A stretch of 64,000 nt of DNA from an uncultured Planctomycetaceae bacterium. GTDB taxonomy: Bacteria > Planctomycetota > Planctomycetia > Planctomycetales > Planctomycetaceae. Shown one piece after another: positions 52,164 through 60,632 of this stretch; the first letter of the stretch is position 1, and each line of letters starts with the position of its first letter. The notes below the pieces were generated by a model. It was given only the letters and a program-made list of their open reading frames with translations. It did no database searches and had not been told where the DNA came from. The stretch is from assembly GCA_903896675.1 (NCBI GenBank), contig CAITYU010000377.1, forward strand, positions 1-64,000. The letters run 5' to 3'. The position numbers and the translations under genes were made by a program.

Positions 52164-54626
52164 ATGTACCAGCGGTCTGTGCTGCGGATTGTGTCTGTCT
52201 GTCTGGCTGTTGTGTCTGTGCTGAATGCAGCGTACGGTGTCCGCTGTGCGGCTGCTGATCCTCCGAACGGTCCACTGTATGCGTGGTATCGTGATGGAGG
52301 TTTGCAGTCCGCCGGGGCTGATGTGACGGGCTGGAATTCGGCGGCGGGTGAGCATCCGGCCAGATCTCTGAATCGAGTTTTCGGTCGACCGCAACTGGTG
52401 CATGTGCAGGCGGCATTCGGCCGGTCGGAAGTGGTTCGATTCAACGGTTCTGCTGCGTTATGGCAGGCGGCGGGTTCGTGGGGCACGCTCCGGGATGCTC
52501 GCACTGTCGTGTTGTTGGCGCGGCTGCCGGCTGCCGGTGCGGGGGTGTTGTTTGACGGGAGCACGCGGCAGGGTTCGGTTCCTGTGCGCTGGGAGCAGGG
52601 TCGGTTTGGGCCCACAGTGCAGCCGGCAGCGGAGTCTGTGTCGGGGTCCGCTGATGGCGTGTGGAGGGCGACGGCATTCGTATTTCCGGCCGGGGGGACT
52701 CCGCTGGGAGGTCTGATTCTGGGGGCCAACGTTGCGACTGCCGACGGGCTGAGCTGTGATATTGCTGAGGTGCTGGTGTATCCGCGAGCGTTGTCGGCTG
52801 AGGAGTGTCGGCGGGCTGTTGACTGGCTGGCGGCGAAGTGGGGCCAGCCCTCAGATCTGCCTGCCACAGAGCAGCCACAGCGACTGACTCTGCCTGATGA
52901 ACCGCGAATATTCCGCACCACGGTCAGGCGACGAGGTGACGACGGAGTGGATACGTACCGTATTCCAGGGCTGGCAACGACTCCGCGGGGCACGCTGATT
53001 GCTGTGTTTGATGCGCGCAATCGCAGTGGTGGGGATTTGCCGGGTGATATTGATGTCGCAGTGCAGCGTTCCACGGACGGGGGGGGAACCTGGGGTTCAA
53101 TGCAGCGGATTATGGATTTCGATGCGACTGTTCCGGGATCTCAGGGCAACGGGGTGGGTGATCCGGCGGTACTTGTGGATCAGCGTACCGGGCGGATTTT
53201 CGTGGTGGCGCTGTGGTCTCTGGGGCCGCGTGCGTGGCACGGCAGCGGCCCTGGGATGACAGCTGAGCAGACCGGGCAGCTGATGCTGGTGCACAGTGAT
53301 GACGATGGGGTGACGTGGTCGCAGCCTGTCAGTATTACACCGCAGGTGAAGCAGCCGGAGTGGCGATTGTGTTTTAATGGTCCTGGGAACGGGATTCAGT
53401 TGCGGGATGGAACTCTGGTGTTTTCTGCGCAGTACCGTGATCCGGATGGCCAGCCGCACGCATGTTTCATGGCCAGCGTGGATGGTGGGAGTCACTGGAA
53501 GATTTCACCGGCGGCGATTCCGGATGGTGTTCCGACGAGTGAAAGTGCGATAGTGGAGTTGTCGGACGGGGCTTTGCTGCTGTCGATGCGTAATGAGTCG
53601 CGATCCGGTCAGCGAGCGTGGGCGCGGTGGGAGTGGCAGGGGGCACTGTGGAGCGGCAAGTGGAGTGCGTCGTGGCTGGATCTGCCTGATCCGACGTGCA
53701 TGGCCAGCGTGATTCGCCATCCGCACGGCGAGTTGATCTTTTCGAATCCGGCGGATGCAAAGCAGAGGCAGCGGCTGACGATTCGATCCAGTGTGGACGG
53801 TGGTCGTACGTGGAGTCGGGGGCGGTTGCTGGATCCGGGTGGTGCGATGTATTCGTGTTTGACAGTACTGGCGGATGGCCGGATTGGTCTGCTGTATGAA
53901 AGTGTGGACTCAGCGGGGCTGGTGTTTGCGCGTTTTCCGCTGGACTGGGTGCAGGAGGGTGCCAGTATTCCGACGGTGCCGGAGGGGCGTTTGGAGCGGA
54001 CTGGAAAGTTTGGCTGGTGGCTGGAGCGTCATGAGGCGAAGCTGCAGGAAACTCGGGCGGGTGGAGTGCAGCTGGCGTTTCTGGGTGATTCGATTACGCA
54101 GGGCTGGGAGACAGCGGGGCGGGAATCGTGGCAGAAGTATTTTGGTGGGAAGCGAGCGGTCAATTACGGTTTTGGCGGCGACTCGACCCAGCATGTCCTG
54201 TGGCGACTGGAGCATGGAGAATTTGATGGTCTGTCGCCCGAGGCGATAGTACTGCTGATCGGGACGAACAACGTGCGGCACGGTGATTTTTCTCCTGCTG
54301 AGATAGCCGCGGGGATTGAACAGATTGTGCGTGTGCTGGGAGACAAGTGTCCGCGTTCGCGGGTGCTTTTGCTGGGGTTGCTGCCGCGCGGCGCGGATCC
54401 GGCGGATCGTTTGCGGCAGAAATGTGAAGCTGTGAATGCACTGTTGCCAAAGCTGGCGGATGGTGATCGAGTGCAGTATGTGAATGTCAATTCGGCGTTG
54501 CTGGAGGACGATGGCAGCTTATCCGAAACAATTGCTCCGGATCGGCTGCATTTAAGTGCTGCCGGTTATGAACGCCTTGGGCGGGTGATTGCGGAAAACC
54601 TGCGGGCAGGGGTTACGAAACGCTGA
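52164..54626 (+). CDS. Sialidase (GH33-like) fused to SGNH/GDSL hydrolase
   Basis: An 820-residue secreted protein with three parts. After a signal peptide comes a LamG/concanavalin-like domain (residues about 35-235, ending LVYPRALSAEECRRAV). The sialidase propeller follows, with the FRIP-type motif YRIP at residues 265-268 and four Asp-box blades (STDGGGTW, SDDDGVTW, SVDGGSHW, SVDGGRTW). The SGNH hydrolase at about residues 630-815 has GDSI with the nucleophile Ser near 643, GFGGDS, GTNN and DRLHLS. It could remove acetyl groups and then cleave sialic acid, or act on another acylated glycan. It is 27 bases after the dehydrogenase and ends the operon. Confidence 0.92.
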   Translation: MYQRSVLRIVSVCLAVVSVLNAAYGVRCAAADPPNGPLYAWYRDGGLQSAGADVTGWNSAAGEHPARSLNRVFGRPQLVHVQAAFGRSEVVRFNGSAALWQAAGSWGTLRDARTVVLLARLPAAGAGVLFDGSTRQGSVPVRWEQGRFGPTVQPAAESVSGSADGVWRATAFVFPAGGTPLGGLILGANVATADGLSCDIAEVLVYPRALSAEECRRAVDWLAAKWGQPSDLPATEQPQRLTLPDEPRIFRTTVRRRGDDGVDTYRIPGLATTPRGTLIAVFDARNRSGGDLPGDIDVAVQRSTDGGGTWGSMQRIMDFDATVPGSQGNGVGDPAVLVDQRTGRIFVVALWSLGPRAWHGSGPGMTAEQTGQLMLVHSDDDGVTWSQPVSITPQVKQPEWRLCFNGPGNGIQLRDGTLVFSAQYRDPDGQPHACFMASVDGGSHWKISPAAIPDGVPTSESAIVELSDGALLLSMRNESRSGQRAWARWEWQGALWSGKWSASWLDLPDPTCMASVIRHPHGELIFSNPADAKQRQRLTIRSSVDGGRTWSRGRLLDPGGAMYSCLTVLADGRIGLLYESVDSAGLVFARFPLDWVQEGASIPTVPEGRLERTGKFGWWLERHEAKLQETRAGGVQLAFLGDSITQGWETAGRESWQKYFGGKRAVNYGFGGDSTQHVLWRLEHGEFDGLSPEAIVLLIGTNNVRHGDFSPAEIAAGIEQIVRVLGDKCPRSRVLLLGLLPRGADPADRLRQKCEAVNALLPKLADGDRVQYVNVNSALLEDDGSLSETIAPDRLHLSAAGYERLGRVIAENLRAGVTKR

Positions 54627-54887
54627 TGGTTTTCAGTTGTCAGTGTTCAGTGTTCAGTGTTCAGTGTTCAGTGTTCAGTGTTCAGTGTTCAGTGTTCAGT
54701 GTTCAGTGGGCAGTGTTCAGTGTTCAGTGTTCAGTGGGCAGTGGGCAGTGGGCAGTGGGCAGGTTTTGGGCGAGAGTGACTTGCGGAAAAAACTTTTAGG
54801 CAGGGGCAGTCTGCTGATTCGCACGGTTGTTCGGTGGCAACGGTTGGTGTTGGTTGCGGGACTCGGTAATTTCAGGAGTATCTGCTG
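54627..54887. other. 261-base intergenic region with tandem repeat
   Basis: It lies between the sialidase fusion and the lactate dehydrogenase-like gene. The heptamer array occupies its first half; the rest (54766-54887) should hold the promoter of the dehydrogenase gene. A plus-strand frame reads through the repeat as a Ser/Val/Phe/Gln polymer and is not considered a gene. Confidence 0.7.
54633..54765. repeat. Heptamer tandem repeat, about 19 units (TCAGTGT and variants)
   Basis: It starts with TCAGTTG and continues with nine exact TCAGTGT units (54640-54702), then a TCAGTGG, GCAGTGT, TCAGTGT, TCAGTGT, TCAGTGG group, three GCAGTGG units and a broken last copy. The change from T to G variants towards one end shows ordered duplication. 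The array lies six bases after the sialidase stop. Confidence 0.95.
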
Positions 54888-55910
54888 ATGGCACCGGGAT
54901 CAGGTCTGAAAACAGCGTTTTTCAGTGCGAAGGCGTACGATCGTCAGTCTTTTTCAGCGGTCCTTGGTCAGCCGCAGTTTTCCGGATTGGAAATGGTGTG
55001 GCTGGAGGCTCGCTTGAACGCCGAGACGGCGGTGCTGGCGACCGGTTGTACGGCGGTGTGTGCCTTTGTCAATGATGATCTGTCGGCATCAGTGGTGGAA
55101 CGACTGCATGCACTGGGTGTGAGCATGCTGGCGCTGCGTTCGGCCGGGTTCAATCATGTGGATCTGGCGACCTGCCGGAGACTGGGCCTCGCTGTCGCTC
55201 GTGTGCCCGCGTATTCGCCTTATGCGGTCGCGGAGCACACTGCCTGTCTGCTGCTGACTCTGAATCGGCATGTGCATCGGGCATGGCAGCGAGTGCGCGA
55301 CCTGAACTTTTCGCTGGATGGATTGACTGGTTTTGATGTGCACGGAAAGACCGTCGGCGTGATAGGTACCGGTCGCATTGGTACGGTCTTCGCGCGGATT
55401 ATGACGGGCTTTGGTGCGAGGGTGCTGGCATACGATCCGCAGCCTTCCGCAGAAGTGCAGAGCATGGCGGGTGTGAGTCTGACGGCGCTGGAGGATCTGA
55501 TCGTGCAGTCCGATATCATTTCGCTGCACTGTCCGCTGACCGAGCAGACCAGACACCTGATCAATGCGGATCGTCTGTCCCGTATGAAGCCAGGGGTTAT
55601 TCTGCTGAATACCAGTCGCGGGCGACTGGTTGATACGAAAGCGCTGATTCAGGGGTTGAAAGCCGGTCGGATTGGCGGTGCCGGTCTGGATGTCTACGAG
55701 GAAGAGGAAGGGATTTTCTTTGCGGATTGTTCCGAGAGTGGCCTGCAGGACGACGTGCTCGCGCGACTGCTGACCTTTCCGAACGTCCTGATCACCTCGC
55801 ATCAGGCGTTTCTGACTCACGAAGCACTGCACAACATCGCTGCAAGGACTCTGCAGAGCCTGCTGGAATTCGGTGCGGGGAAGATATCCGCTGAAGCACA
55901 GCTGGTCTGA
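54888..55910 (+). CDS. 2-hydroxyacid dehydrogenase, D-lactate dehydrogenase (LdhA) type
   Basis: A 340-residue cytoplasmic NAD-dependent dehydrogenase. The NAD loop is GVIGTGRIGTVFARI, followed by YDPQPS. The segment ITSHQAFLTHEAL with the catalytic His, and ALRSAGFNHVDL near the N-terminal domain, match E. coli LdhA closely. The reaction would be pyruvate plus NADH to D-lactate. The ATG at 54888 follows a weak ribosome site, after the heptamer repeat. It seems monocistronic and is followed by the convergent EamA gene. Confidence 0.92.
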   Translation: MAPGSGLKTAFFSAKAYDRQSFSAVLGQPQFSGLEMVWLEARLNAETAVLATGCTAVCAFVNDDLSASVVERLHALGVSMLALRSAGFNHVDLATCRRLGLAVARVPAYSPYAVAEHTACLLLTLNRHVHRAWQRVRDLNFSLDGLTGFDVHGKTVGVIGTGRIGTVFARIMTGFGARVLAYDPQPSAEVQSMAGVSLTALEDLIVQSDIISLHCPLTEQTRHLINADRLSRMKPGVILLNTSRGRLVDTKALIQGLKAGRIGGAGLDVYEEEEGIFFADCSESGLQDDVLARLLTFPNVLITSHQAFLTHEALHNIAARTLQSLLEFGAGKISAEAQLV

Positions 55911-55941
55911 CGTATGCCGGCGACCGGTATGGCCGGCCGGA

Positions 55942-56997
55942 TCAGCGGCGATCAAGAGTCAGCAGGCCTGTGATTGTCAGGCAGATGCCGGCCGTGGCGG
56001 TCCATGACAGTTGCTCGCCAAACAGCGTAACGGCACCGACAGCACACATTGCATTCTGCGATGCGTTGATGACATTGGCGCGACTGATGGTCAGGAATCG
56101 CATGGCGTGAGTGATAGCGAAGAATCCGATGGCGTTGAACGTCCCGGCAATCGCAATTGTTGCCCAGTCCTCGGGACTGGTGGACGAGATTTCAGACAGT
56201 GGCAGCAGCAACAGGCTGCCTGGAACAAGAATCAGAAAGCCTGCGGAGCTGAACAGGAACAGGGTGGCAGCGACCGGCATGTGAGAACGGACAGCTTTGC
56301 GGATGTAAACGCCCGTAATACCGTAACACAGTCCGGAAATGATTGAGAGCAGTACGCCGATTGCGACACCGGGACCAGCGGATGAGTCGAGAGCGGTGGG
56401 CTGAATATTGGGCTCCACTTGCGCGATTTCGTCTGTGATGTCGGCCGGAGTGACCGGGGCAGTGGACCGCGAACTGGCTCCGGAAGACAGAAACACGATC
56501 GCAGCCACCATCAGACCCATGCTGATGGCGGAGCGGACGGAGACCTGATCACCCAGCACAATACGGCCCACGACAGCCCCGCTGCAGATGATGGACGCGA
56601 AGCAGATGGGGACCGACACCGCCAGTCCGATGACTCGCAGCGACATCTGGAATGGCAGATTTCCGCCCAGTTGGTTGAAAATTGCGGCGACCGCAATCGG
56701 CCAGACAAAGCTCCATTCGGCGAAGGAGTGCAGGCCGTTGAATCTGCGCCACGCGATCAGCGTGACAGCAATGAAGAACGTAGGAAACGCTTTGGTGCCA
56801 GCCACCCACATGTCCCAGCCGGTTCCCCCATCCGTACGGGCCAGTTGACGCAGGGCCATATTGGCGATTGAGTAGGCAGCGGCGGCAAACAACCCCAGCA
56901 GCATCATGCGTCCCGTGACCGGCAGAGCGGCTGTCAAGGCCGGCTGAGCAGGTGCGGGTTTGGGTGCGATTGAGTGGGACTGATCAGATTGAGACAT
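55942..56997 (-). CDS. EamA-family (DMT) transporter
   Basis: A 351-residue membrane protein with about ten membrane segments in two EamA repeats, separated by a polar loop of about 40 residues (DITDEIAQVEPNIQPTALDS). Typical markers are the FNQLGGNLPFQMS stretch and AIAGTFNAIGFFAITHAMRF in the second repeat. Such transporters move small metabolites across the inner membrane; the substrate is unknown. ATG 56997; no clear ribosome site. Convergent with the dehydrogenase gene, 31 bases apart. Confidence 0.88.
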   Translation of the reverse strand: MSQSDQSHSIAPKPAPAQPALTAALPVTGRMMLLGLFAAAAYSIANMALRQLARTDGGTGWDMWVAGTKAFPTFFIAVTLIAWRRFNGLHSFAEWSFVWPIAVAAIFNQLGGNLPFQMSLRVIGLAVSVPICFASIICSGAVVGRIVLGDQVSVRSAISMGLMVAAIVFLSSGASSRSTAPVTPADITDEIAQVEPNIQPTALDSSAGPGVAIGVLLSIISGLCYGITGVYIRKAVRSHMPVAATLFLFSSAGFLILVPGSLLLLPLSEISSTSPEDWATIAIAGTFNAIGFFAITHAMRFLTISRANVINASQNAMCAVGAVTLFGEQLSWTATAGICLTITGLLTLDRR

Positions 56998-57385
56998 AAA
57001 AGGACGCCGGGGAAAAGGCGGTTGGGTGCCGTAAACCGACTTTGTTTGAGTGAAAGCCCAGTGTTTTGATGTTATGGGGCCGGGCTGAAGCTGCGGCTAC
57101 GGTTTTGTCCATGAAATCATCAGCGGGGCAGGGCCAACGAGGCATGGGACGGGGAATGGGCCGAAGTCTATCGACTTGCCGGTCTGAGGCGAAAAGAAGT
57201 TTTCCGGATTCGCGGAGTTTCCGGATCTTGCCTGCGGCAGGTTTTGGTGTTGGCATTCGGGTGTCACCTCCCGAATGCCACCATCCGCCTCCACTGTTGC
57301 CTGGGCTGCAGGCCGGGCACATGCCATTGCCCGCTGACCTTACCGCAATTGCCCGGCGGGCCGGCATCCTCCGGATTCTGCCTCT
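56998..57385. other. 388-base intergenic region
   Basis: It lies between the EamA start and the phosphoglucosamine mutase stop, both on minus. It contains an 11-bp hairpin at 57251-57280. Short frames on both strands have no family features. The EamA promoter should be here. Confidence 0.55.
57251..57280. repeat. 11-bp inverted repeat downstream of the phosphoglucosamine mutase gene
   Basis: Arms tggcattcggg and cccgaatgcca with an 8-base loop. It lies about 105 bases past the glmM-like stop (minus strand) without a U-tract; possibly a transcript-end stabilising hairpin. Confidence 0.55.
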
Positions 57386-58735
57386 TCAGGACACCGCCTG
57401 GCGAACCACCTGCATGGCACGGTCAATCAGGCTGACAGCATCCGCTGTTTCCGGAGCTTCGGCAATGATGCGTATGATGGGTTCCGTATTGCTGGCTCGC
57501 ACCTGCACCCACCGGTCGCTCCAGTCCAGTCGCAGTCCGTCACCTTCCCGAGCTTCTGCGTCAGGAAAAGCGTCCCGCAGCGCTGTGCAGGCGGCGTCCA
57601 CTTTGCTGGCTGGGCACTCAATCCGGTCCTTCACGATGGTGTAGAATGGCAGCGAATCGGCCCACTGTGACAGTCGCCGTTTTCCGGCTGCAAGGCCGGC
57701 CAGCACGTAGGCCATCGAAACGAGGCTGTCCCGGACATAGCCGATTCGCGGCTCAATCACTCCACCATTGCCTTCCCCACCCAGCACTGCCTGCACTGCT
57801 CGCATTTTCGCGCACACGTGAGCTTCGCCGACGTGGCTGCGGTGAAACTGACAACCGTGTCTGGCTGCGATGTCAGCAGTGACTCGACTGGTAGACCCGT
57901 TCACCACGAATGGCCCTTTGAGTTTTTCGAGAACAAAGTCGGCGGCCAGCGCCAGCGTCAGTTCTTCGCCGATGTAACGCCCTGTTTCATCCACAATAGC
58001 CAGTCGATCGGCGTCGGGGTCCTGAGCAAAGCCGGCATCGGCCGAGTGTTTCACAACGGCTCGGCACAGATCCCCCAGGTTCTTCTCCACGGGTTCCGGA
58101 ATATGTTCGAAGCGACCGTCGGGTGTACCACCCAGAACCACCACTTCGCAGCCCAGAGCCTGCAGCAGCTGCGGACCGCAGACTGCTCCCGAACCATGAT
58201 TGCAGTCCAGCACGACTTTGAATCGGCATCGGCGAATGGCTTCCACGTTGACCAGTGACAGCACTTTGTCGATGTGCACCTGAGCCGGATTCTGCAGCGT
58301 GACCACACTGCCCAGACCCGCCCAGTCGCGCCAGGTGATGCTGTCCTGTTCCAGGACCTGCAGTAACTGCTGACCCAGATCACGGTTGAAGACCGATCCA
58401 TCGGGGGCAAAGGGTTTCAGGCCGTTCCATTCGATCGGGTTGTGACTGGCTGTAATCTGCAGACCGCCGGCGGCTTTGTGATGCTGTACCAGGACGCCGC
58501 AGGTTGGAGTTGTGCAGACGCCGGCATCCAGAACTTCGCACCCCGTGGCCAGCAGGCCGGACACGACGGCGTGGTGCAGCATCGGGCCGGTTGACCGACC
58601 GTCTCGGGCCAGTACGACTTTACCACCACAGAACATGGTTCCCAGAGCGGCAGCGAAACGGCTGGTGTAGACCGGATCAAGCCCATCGCCGATGACTCCG
58701 CGGAGCCCTGAAATGCTGAGAATACGCGTGGCCAT
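57386..58735 (-). CDS. Phosphoglucosamine mutase / phosphomannomutase family
   Basis: A 449-residue alpha-D-phosphohexomutase. The active-site serine is Ser97 in TASHNP, the metal loop is DPDADR, the sugar loop is GEGNGGVIEP and the phosphate-binding loop is RASNTEPIIR. The likely reaction is glucosamine-6-phosphate to glucosamine-1-phosphate (GlmM) for UDP-GlcNAc synthesis. The opening SISGLRGVIGDGLDP and the length fit GlmM-like enzymes, but phosphomannomutase activity cannot be ruled out. ATG 58735 follows a weak ribosome site. It appears to be monocistronic. Confidence 0.9.
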   Translation of the reverse strand: MATRILSISGLRGVIGDGLDPVYTSRFAAALGTMFCGGKVVLARDGRSTGPMLHHAVVSGLLATGCEVLDAGVCTTPTCGVLVQHHKAAGGLQITASHNPIEWNGLKPFAPDGSVFNRDLGQQLLQVLEQDSITWRDWAGLGSVVTLQNPAQVHIDKVLSLVNVEAIRRCRFKVVLDCNHGSGAVCGPQLLQALGCEVVVLGGTPDGRFEHIPEPVEKNLGDLCRAVVKHSADAGFAQDPDADRLAIVDETGRYIGEELTLALAADFVLEKLKGPFVVNGSTSRVTADIAARHGCQFHRSHVGEAHVCAKMRAVQAVLGGEGNGGVIEPRIGYVRDSLVSMAYVLAGLAAGKRRLSQWADSLPFYTIVKDRIECPASKVDAACTALRDAFPDAEAREGDGLRLDWSDRWVQVRASNTEPIIRIIAEAPETADAVSLIDRAMQVVRQAVS

Positions 58736-58998
58736 GGCGGACTGCTTCCTGTGGCAGGAAAGGGATGACTGACGTCAGTGACAAAGGTTGTCCGGGGAGT
58801 GAAACCGAGTCTGGTTGGTTGCCGACACCAGTGTTTTTCAGGGGTGCGGTGGATCACGCGCGGGGGCTGAGGCCCACGCTGCTTTTTTCGACTGTGGTGT
58901 TATCACTGCAGCGAATTCTAGGTGTTCTTTGAAAACGGCTCGAGAGGAAGCTGCAGGAAATTCCGCGGCTCTATGGCGTCAACCGGCAGAAAATGCCG

Positions 58999-59787
58999 CT
59001 ACCAGTGCATGACCGTGCCACCGTCCACGTTGATTGTCTGTCCGGTGATCTCGGACGCCCGGCGACTGCAGAGGAATACGATCAGATCGGCCACATCTTC
59101 CGGCTGTTGCCAGCGTCCCAGCGGAACGACGTGGCGGATTTTCCGGTCTGCCCATTCTTCGTACGTGAGTTGATCAGCGGGCTGCTGCTGCTGATTCCAT
59201 GCGGCCCAGACGGAGCGATTGAGCGGCGTTTTCACCATACCGGGGCACACCGAGTTGACTCGTACATTATGCGGTGCGAGATCCTTTGCCATGACCTGTG
59301 CAAAATTGATATTGGCCGCTTTGCTGGCGCTGTAAGGGGGATCTGTGGGGGACCCCATCTGGCCGGCGACACTGGCCAGAAAGACCATGGCCCCGGATTT
59401 CTGAGCGGCCATCGCAGGGCCTGCTGCATGGGCTACGTGAGTCATACCCAGAATGTTCACCTCCAGCACTCGCTGCCACGCTGAGATTGGCACATTGGTG
59501 TAGGGAAATCCGTAAGCTCCGGAACCCGCGGCTGCGCAGTGGACGAGAATGCTGACGGGACCAAACTGTTGAACGGTCTGATCCCATGCGTTCTGCACAG
59601 CGGCGGCATCACAGACATCGACGTGCAGGAAGGGCAGCGTCGCAGCGGGAGCTGATGGTTCGGGCGGCCGCAGATCCCAGAGGACAGGGCGGGCGAGTTC
59701 TGCATTCAGCAGCGTGGCTACGGCAGCACCGATGCCACTTGAGCCACCAGTGACGACAGCGGTTTGACCGGCGATACCAAGATCCAT
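58999..59787 (-). CDS. Short-chain dehydrogenase/reductase (SDR)
   Basis: A 262-residue classical SDR. The NAD(P) loop TGGSSGIG is at residues 13-20, and the catalytic residues are Ser139, Tyr152 and Lys156 (YSASK). The end has INVDGG, as is usual. It oxidises or reduces a small alcohol or ketone; the substrate is unknown. The ATG at 59787 was preferred because the family begins just before the Rossmann strand. An ATG at 59808 would add seven residues. It lies 263 bases upstream of the phosphoglucosamine mutase start. Confidence 0.92.
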   Translation of the reverse strand: MDLGIAGQTAVVTGGSSGIGAAVATLLNAELARPVLWDLRPPEPSAPAATLPFLHVDVCDAAAVQNAWDQTVQQFGPVSILVHCAAAGSGAYGFPYTNVPISAWQRVLEVNILGMTHVAHAAGPAMAAQKSGAMVFLASVAGQMGSPTDPPYSASKAANINFAQVMAKDLAPHNVRVNSVCPGMVKTPLNRSVWAAWNQQQQPADQLTYEEWADRKIRHVVPLGRWQQPEDVADLIVFLCSRRASEITGQTINVDGGTVMHW

Positions 59788-60104
59788 GCAAGTGTTCCGG
59801 GAAGTCATGAGCGAGGCAAAACATAAATTCTAACAACGGGCGGATATCAGTTACCAGTTGCCGGCGTTGTCAGCGGGACGGCGCCAGGCGCCGGTGTGTC
59901 TGCGGCGGTGCAGTGCGCTGTGTTGAAACAGTAACCCGCTGGCTGGCACCTGCGGCTCATGGGGGTGCGTCAGGCTTGTCCGGGCAGCTGCGTTTCATCA
60001 GGCATGGACTGGAGTTTCCCTCTGCTGGCAGTTACTCTGCTGATGCTGCAGCATCGGCCCGTGGATATTGACGGTTTCAGGAATTTCCTTTTCAGGAAAC
60101 AGCG
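59788..60104. other. 317-base divergent intergenic region
   Basis: It lies between the SDR (minus) and the 136-residue hypothetical gene (plus). It must hold both promoters. A short partial inverted repeat (ggaatttcc, then ttttcaggaaa) lies just before the ATG at 60105. Nothing else is seen. Confidence 0.5.
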
Positions 60105-60515
60105 ATGGAAGTGACCGATTCTTATCAGCTTCATCTGCTTGAGAAGCAGTTTGTCGCTCACAAGGCTGCGGTATCGAATCGAACTCGTGACGAGATTGAT
60201 CTGGCACGTGATGTTGCTGACCGCCTCAATGCGCTCGAATACAATATGTCACGATTGCTGCTGATAGTACAGACCCTGGGCCAAATCTGCCGCAGCAAGG
60301 ACATCTTCAGCGAAGCAGAATTTGATGCACTGATGCGAGCACTTGATCTTTCGGATGGGCAGGCAGACGGCGTACTCAACCCGAACTCTGTCCCAGGTAT
60401 GCAGTCCGCACCACAGCCAGCGAGCGTGCTTTCGTTCCTGCAGCGGGCCGAGAAAACGGTTGCCAGCCCCGCCGATCCCAGCACATTTCTCGCACAGTTG
60501 GAGCAGCAGGGGTGA
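60105..60515 (+). CDS. Hypothetical protein, helical N-terminus
   Basis: A 136-residue soluble protein with no recognised family. The first 70 residues are predicted helical (YQLHLLEKQFVAHKAAVS, VADRLNALEYNMSRLLLIVQ) and may form a coiled coil. A Pro/Gln-rich linker and a final helix (ASVLSFLQRAEKTVA) follow. ATG 60105 has AGGA upstream at about eight bases. No signal peptide. It stands alone between the SDR and the SGNH hydrolase gene. Confidence 0.75.
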   Translation: MEVTDSYQLHLLEKQFVAHKAAVSNRTRDEIDLARDVADRLNALEYNMSRLLLIVQTLGQICRSKDIFSEAEFDALMRALDLSDGQADGVLNPNSVPGMQSAPQPASVLSFLQRAEKTVASPADPSTFLAQLEQQG

Positions 60516-60607
60516 CAGGTGACAGGTGACGGGGGCGTGTTCAGAATCGCTGCGGGGCTGATTCAGCGGGCCGAGGTGGGGAGCACCGGGTAGTGGGGAT
60601 CGATGTG

Positions 60608-60620
60608 TTTTTTGGGGGGG
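60608..60620. repeat. T6-G7 homopolymer tract
   Basis: Six T followed by seven G on the plus strand, 12 bases before the SGNH hydrolase ATG at 60633. It resembles the T7-G8 tract at 22162. A position this close to the start codon could affect translation if its length varied. Confidence 0.65.
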
Positions 60621-60632
60621 AGTGGCAGGGTG

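Noticed and set aside
50871..52403. Minus-strand frame of 510 codons opposite the dehydrogenase gene
   Set aside because: Shadow of the well-supported haem-dehydrogenase; composition is Arg/Gln/Ile-rich without motifs.
54633..54765. CRISPR array
   Set aside because: Units are 7 bases with no spacers; no cas genes nearby.
54589..54888. Plus-strand frame through the heptamer repeat
   Set aside because: Encodes only a repeat polymer (FSVQCSV type) and overlaps the sialidase end.
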